NCBI RefSeq assembly: GCF_023343835.1
Contig: NC_064437.1
Coordinates: 40,945,967-41,009,966, forward strand
Reading direction: 5' to 3'
DNA: 64,000 nt
Origin: Lagopus muta
Lineage: Eukaryota > Chordata > Aves > Galliformes > Phasianidae
Shown: one piece after another, positions 61,801 to 64,000 of the stretch
Layout: each line of letters opens with the position of its first letter
Position numbering within the stretch: the first letter of the stretch is position 1
Translations under genes and position numbers: made by a program
The notes under the pieces: generated by a model
What the model was told of the DNA's origin: nothing
The model's input: only the letters and a program-made list of their open reading frames with translations
Database searches by the model: none

Positions 61801-64000
61801 CAGGAGACATATTCCTTCACAAGTATAAAAGAGATTAATTTATCAAGAAAGCATGTTCGTAAAAAGCAAAGCTTCATGAACTATATGAAGACAGAAAAAG
61901 CTGATGACAAAGAACATGCATCAGACAGGTCAAAGAACTGCATGATTTACAAGTCCAGGTATGTCTAGACACTTAGCACCTGCTTGTATTTCTTGCTAAA
62001 TTGCACCTGAAAAAGTAGACTCAGTTTGTTTTAAAATGTTGACTCGACTAAATGACTTATTTACATCCCATTTAAAATTGACATCGCATTATTCTCCTAA
62101 TCCACAGCATTTTCCAATTGCATTTATTAAGTAAAACAAAATCAAACAACAACCACCAGGCTTCCTGTATTAGGGTCTTTGTCAGTTCGTTTGTGTGGTT
62201 TGGTTTTTCGGCTTTTTTTTTTTTTTCCCCTCCCTGGTTAATCAAGTGCAGGGGAGAAAAACAGGCATTTCTGTATTTTACTTCACTTTTTTTTTTTTTC
62301 TGTAGGAAAATTGAAAGATTCAGAGTTGCAAAGCCTTTCTGTAATACAGGCATTAGCTGACTACTTTGTTTCCTAGACCCTACTAACATCTATGATTTCT
62401 GTCTTCTCCTCAGCTCTGCTTTTACTTAAAAGCAGTTATAAGTAATTTATCTGTTAATGAGGTGTTACAGCTGAAATTTGAATCACACAAGACTCAGGAA
62501 ATTCAGAGTTGAAGTTTCCCCAGTAACTTTAGCTCGGCCTCCTTAAACGTATGCATTACAATAGCTTCTTCTTGACTCTCATTCCACTACCTCCCCGCCT
62601 TGCCTTTCCCTGTGGATAAGCCTTTGATCCCGTTTATCAGTTACAAAAGATACTAAAAAGTTTCCCACCATTTTGAAGCTGATTCAGGTCTGATGATTGT
62701 TAGCAATGTTGGAAACACTGACACAAGCAAGATTTAAGTAACTGTATCATGCACTCATGTGAATGCAGGCAGCTGGGCACAACAGGGACAAAAAGAAACA
62801 CCCAGCCATTTTCAGCTGCACAGCCTTACCCCTCGTGAAACTGTAAAGACTTCTCTCCACCAACACTAAGGTGCATGAAGCACACTCTCCTTTAGTTATT
62901 TAAATACGGATGAAGCAAAATAACATCCCCTTACGGGCGCCCTAAGTCGTGGGAGTTAAAACAAGAAATATCTCTAGCTGCTTTTAAAAGTCTTCTCATC
63001 TCGCTTGCAATTCCAGAGAACTCGTACATCTAAAATTCTGGGCTGTGCTCTTCTTGGTAACATTTTCCTCCCCTGTATTTTGCTGGCATACAAACCCTCC
63101 TTATCTAATGCCAATGCTACCTGGTAAACAAATACCTTACTTATACTCAGCAATGTCATGATATTACTCTACCTGTGTGCTCTATTCATTTTCACTGCAC
63201 ACCTATGTCTAGCTCATACTACTAGTAGAATGTACCACATTACTCATGTCACTTGATCAAGGTTACCAGACAGCAATGTATATTGATTTTACTTCTGTCA
63301 CTCTAACCACACAAAACTGACTTAACTAGAAAATTACTCAAAGCTACACCAGATCCTAGAAATTTATCTATGAATTCCTGCATGTCAACACTGACAGGGT
63401 TAACTGATTTTTCCAAGTTTTCCTAGATTTTAAGATCTCTGAATTGCCTCTCTTCATTCTCTTACCCTTTTCTCAGATGGCATGCAAAACAAAATGCTTT
63501 CATGCTTCTTTCTAGTTTAACTAATAGTTGCATTTGTTTTTTCCTTTTCTCCCCCTCAAAAAGAAGCTACATTTTCATACATCACAGCTAATGAGGGACT
63601 GTCAATGGACAGTATAAACACTGCTTTATGATGTCAAAACACATACAAAGAACCATGCTGACCAAAAATTTGCTCACTACTGTTTAACTTCCTCTGTTTA
63701 CTCTGAGCTACTTTGGCTGAGAAATGACCAGCAGGAGAAGAACAGACACATACAATTACTTTATATACTGGCAGCTTACAATCATTTTTTCCTATTGCTA
63801 CTGCACAAATTCCTACGTCGCACGTCAAAAATATAAACATTTCTGGGAAACCAAAAGAATCTCTCAACTTCTCTGGGTTTACGTTCAACTTAACAGCAAT
63901 GGCTGACTGGCTGATGAGCCAATTCTGCTAAAACCTCCATCTTTATTCTTCATCCTGATGGCACTTGGATTGTTCATTTTTCAGAAGCCACAATGAACAC
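58891..64000 (-). other. SLC25A16: SLC25A16 intron (at least 5.1 kb)
   Basis: The acceptor TTTAATAAAG precedes 58890, and no exon coding for the N-terminal carrier repeat was found up to the window end. Contents are A-rich runs (59485-59506, 60807-60829), a small group of GATA-type motifs at 61225-61250, and otherwise unremarkable AT-rich DNA. Confidence 0.65.

Overview
The window is ordinary vertebrate chromosomal DNA, most likely from a galliform bird such as chicken. Spliced exons with GT/AG junctions assemble into five conserved genes, the three promoters inside the window are CpG-rich, and one chicken-type CR1 LINE 3' end is present. The order PBLD (-), HNRNPH3 (+), RUFY2 (-), DNA2 (-), SLC25A16 (-) matches the human 10q21.3 neighbourhood as I know it. 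The species call is inference. I found no CRISPR array, operon, phage, or novel defence or biosynthetic system.

Layout: 1-2457 holds the first two coding exons of PBLD (-), which runs off the left edge. 2240-3960 is a CpG island shared head-to-head by PBLD and HNRNPH3. 4141-8293 is the complete HNRNPH3 coding region (9 coding exons, 342 aa). 8641-11150 is a gap between two convergent 3' ends. 11154-35347 is RUFY2 (-, 18 coding exons, 606 aa: RUN, coiled coil, FYVE), with its own CpG-island promoter near 35500. 36303-50500 is DNA2 (-, 19 coding exons, 1012 aa to the first stop: Fe-S nuclease plus SF1 helicase), with a CpG/CCAAT/E2F-like promoter at 50500-50960. 51000-53285 shows no gene. 53286-58890 holds the last five coding exons of SLC25A16 (-); its upstream exons lie beyond 64000 and the last 5 kb are intron.

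The genes do not form a pathway. They are a conserved set of housekeeping-type neighbours: a PhzF-fold protein, a splicing regulator, a Rab/PI3P endosomal adaptor, an Okazaki/end-resection nuclease-helicase and a mitochondrial carrier. Exon coordinates were set by reading-frame continuity, splice sites and recalled family sequence. Every listed exon chain keeps phase from start to stop.

The observations most worth checking: (1) DNA2 ends at a TGA ten bases before a strong donor, and the frame past that stop continues into a downstream exon resembling the mammalian C-terminus. (2) A dense cluster of G-runs follows the 5' splice site of HNRNPH3 exon 3, whose skipping would shift the frame, suggesting hnRNP H-family auto- or cross-regulation. 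(3) The RUFY2 exon 15 acceptor is built from a microsatellite. (4) The HNRNPH3 and RUFY2 promoters share a TATCGCGATA palindrome.
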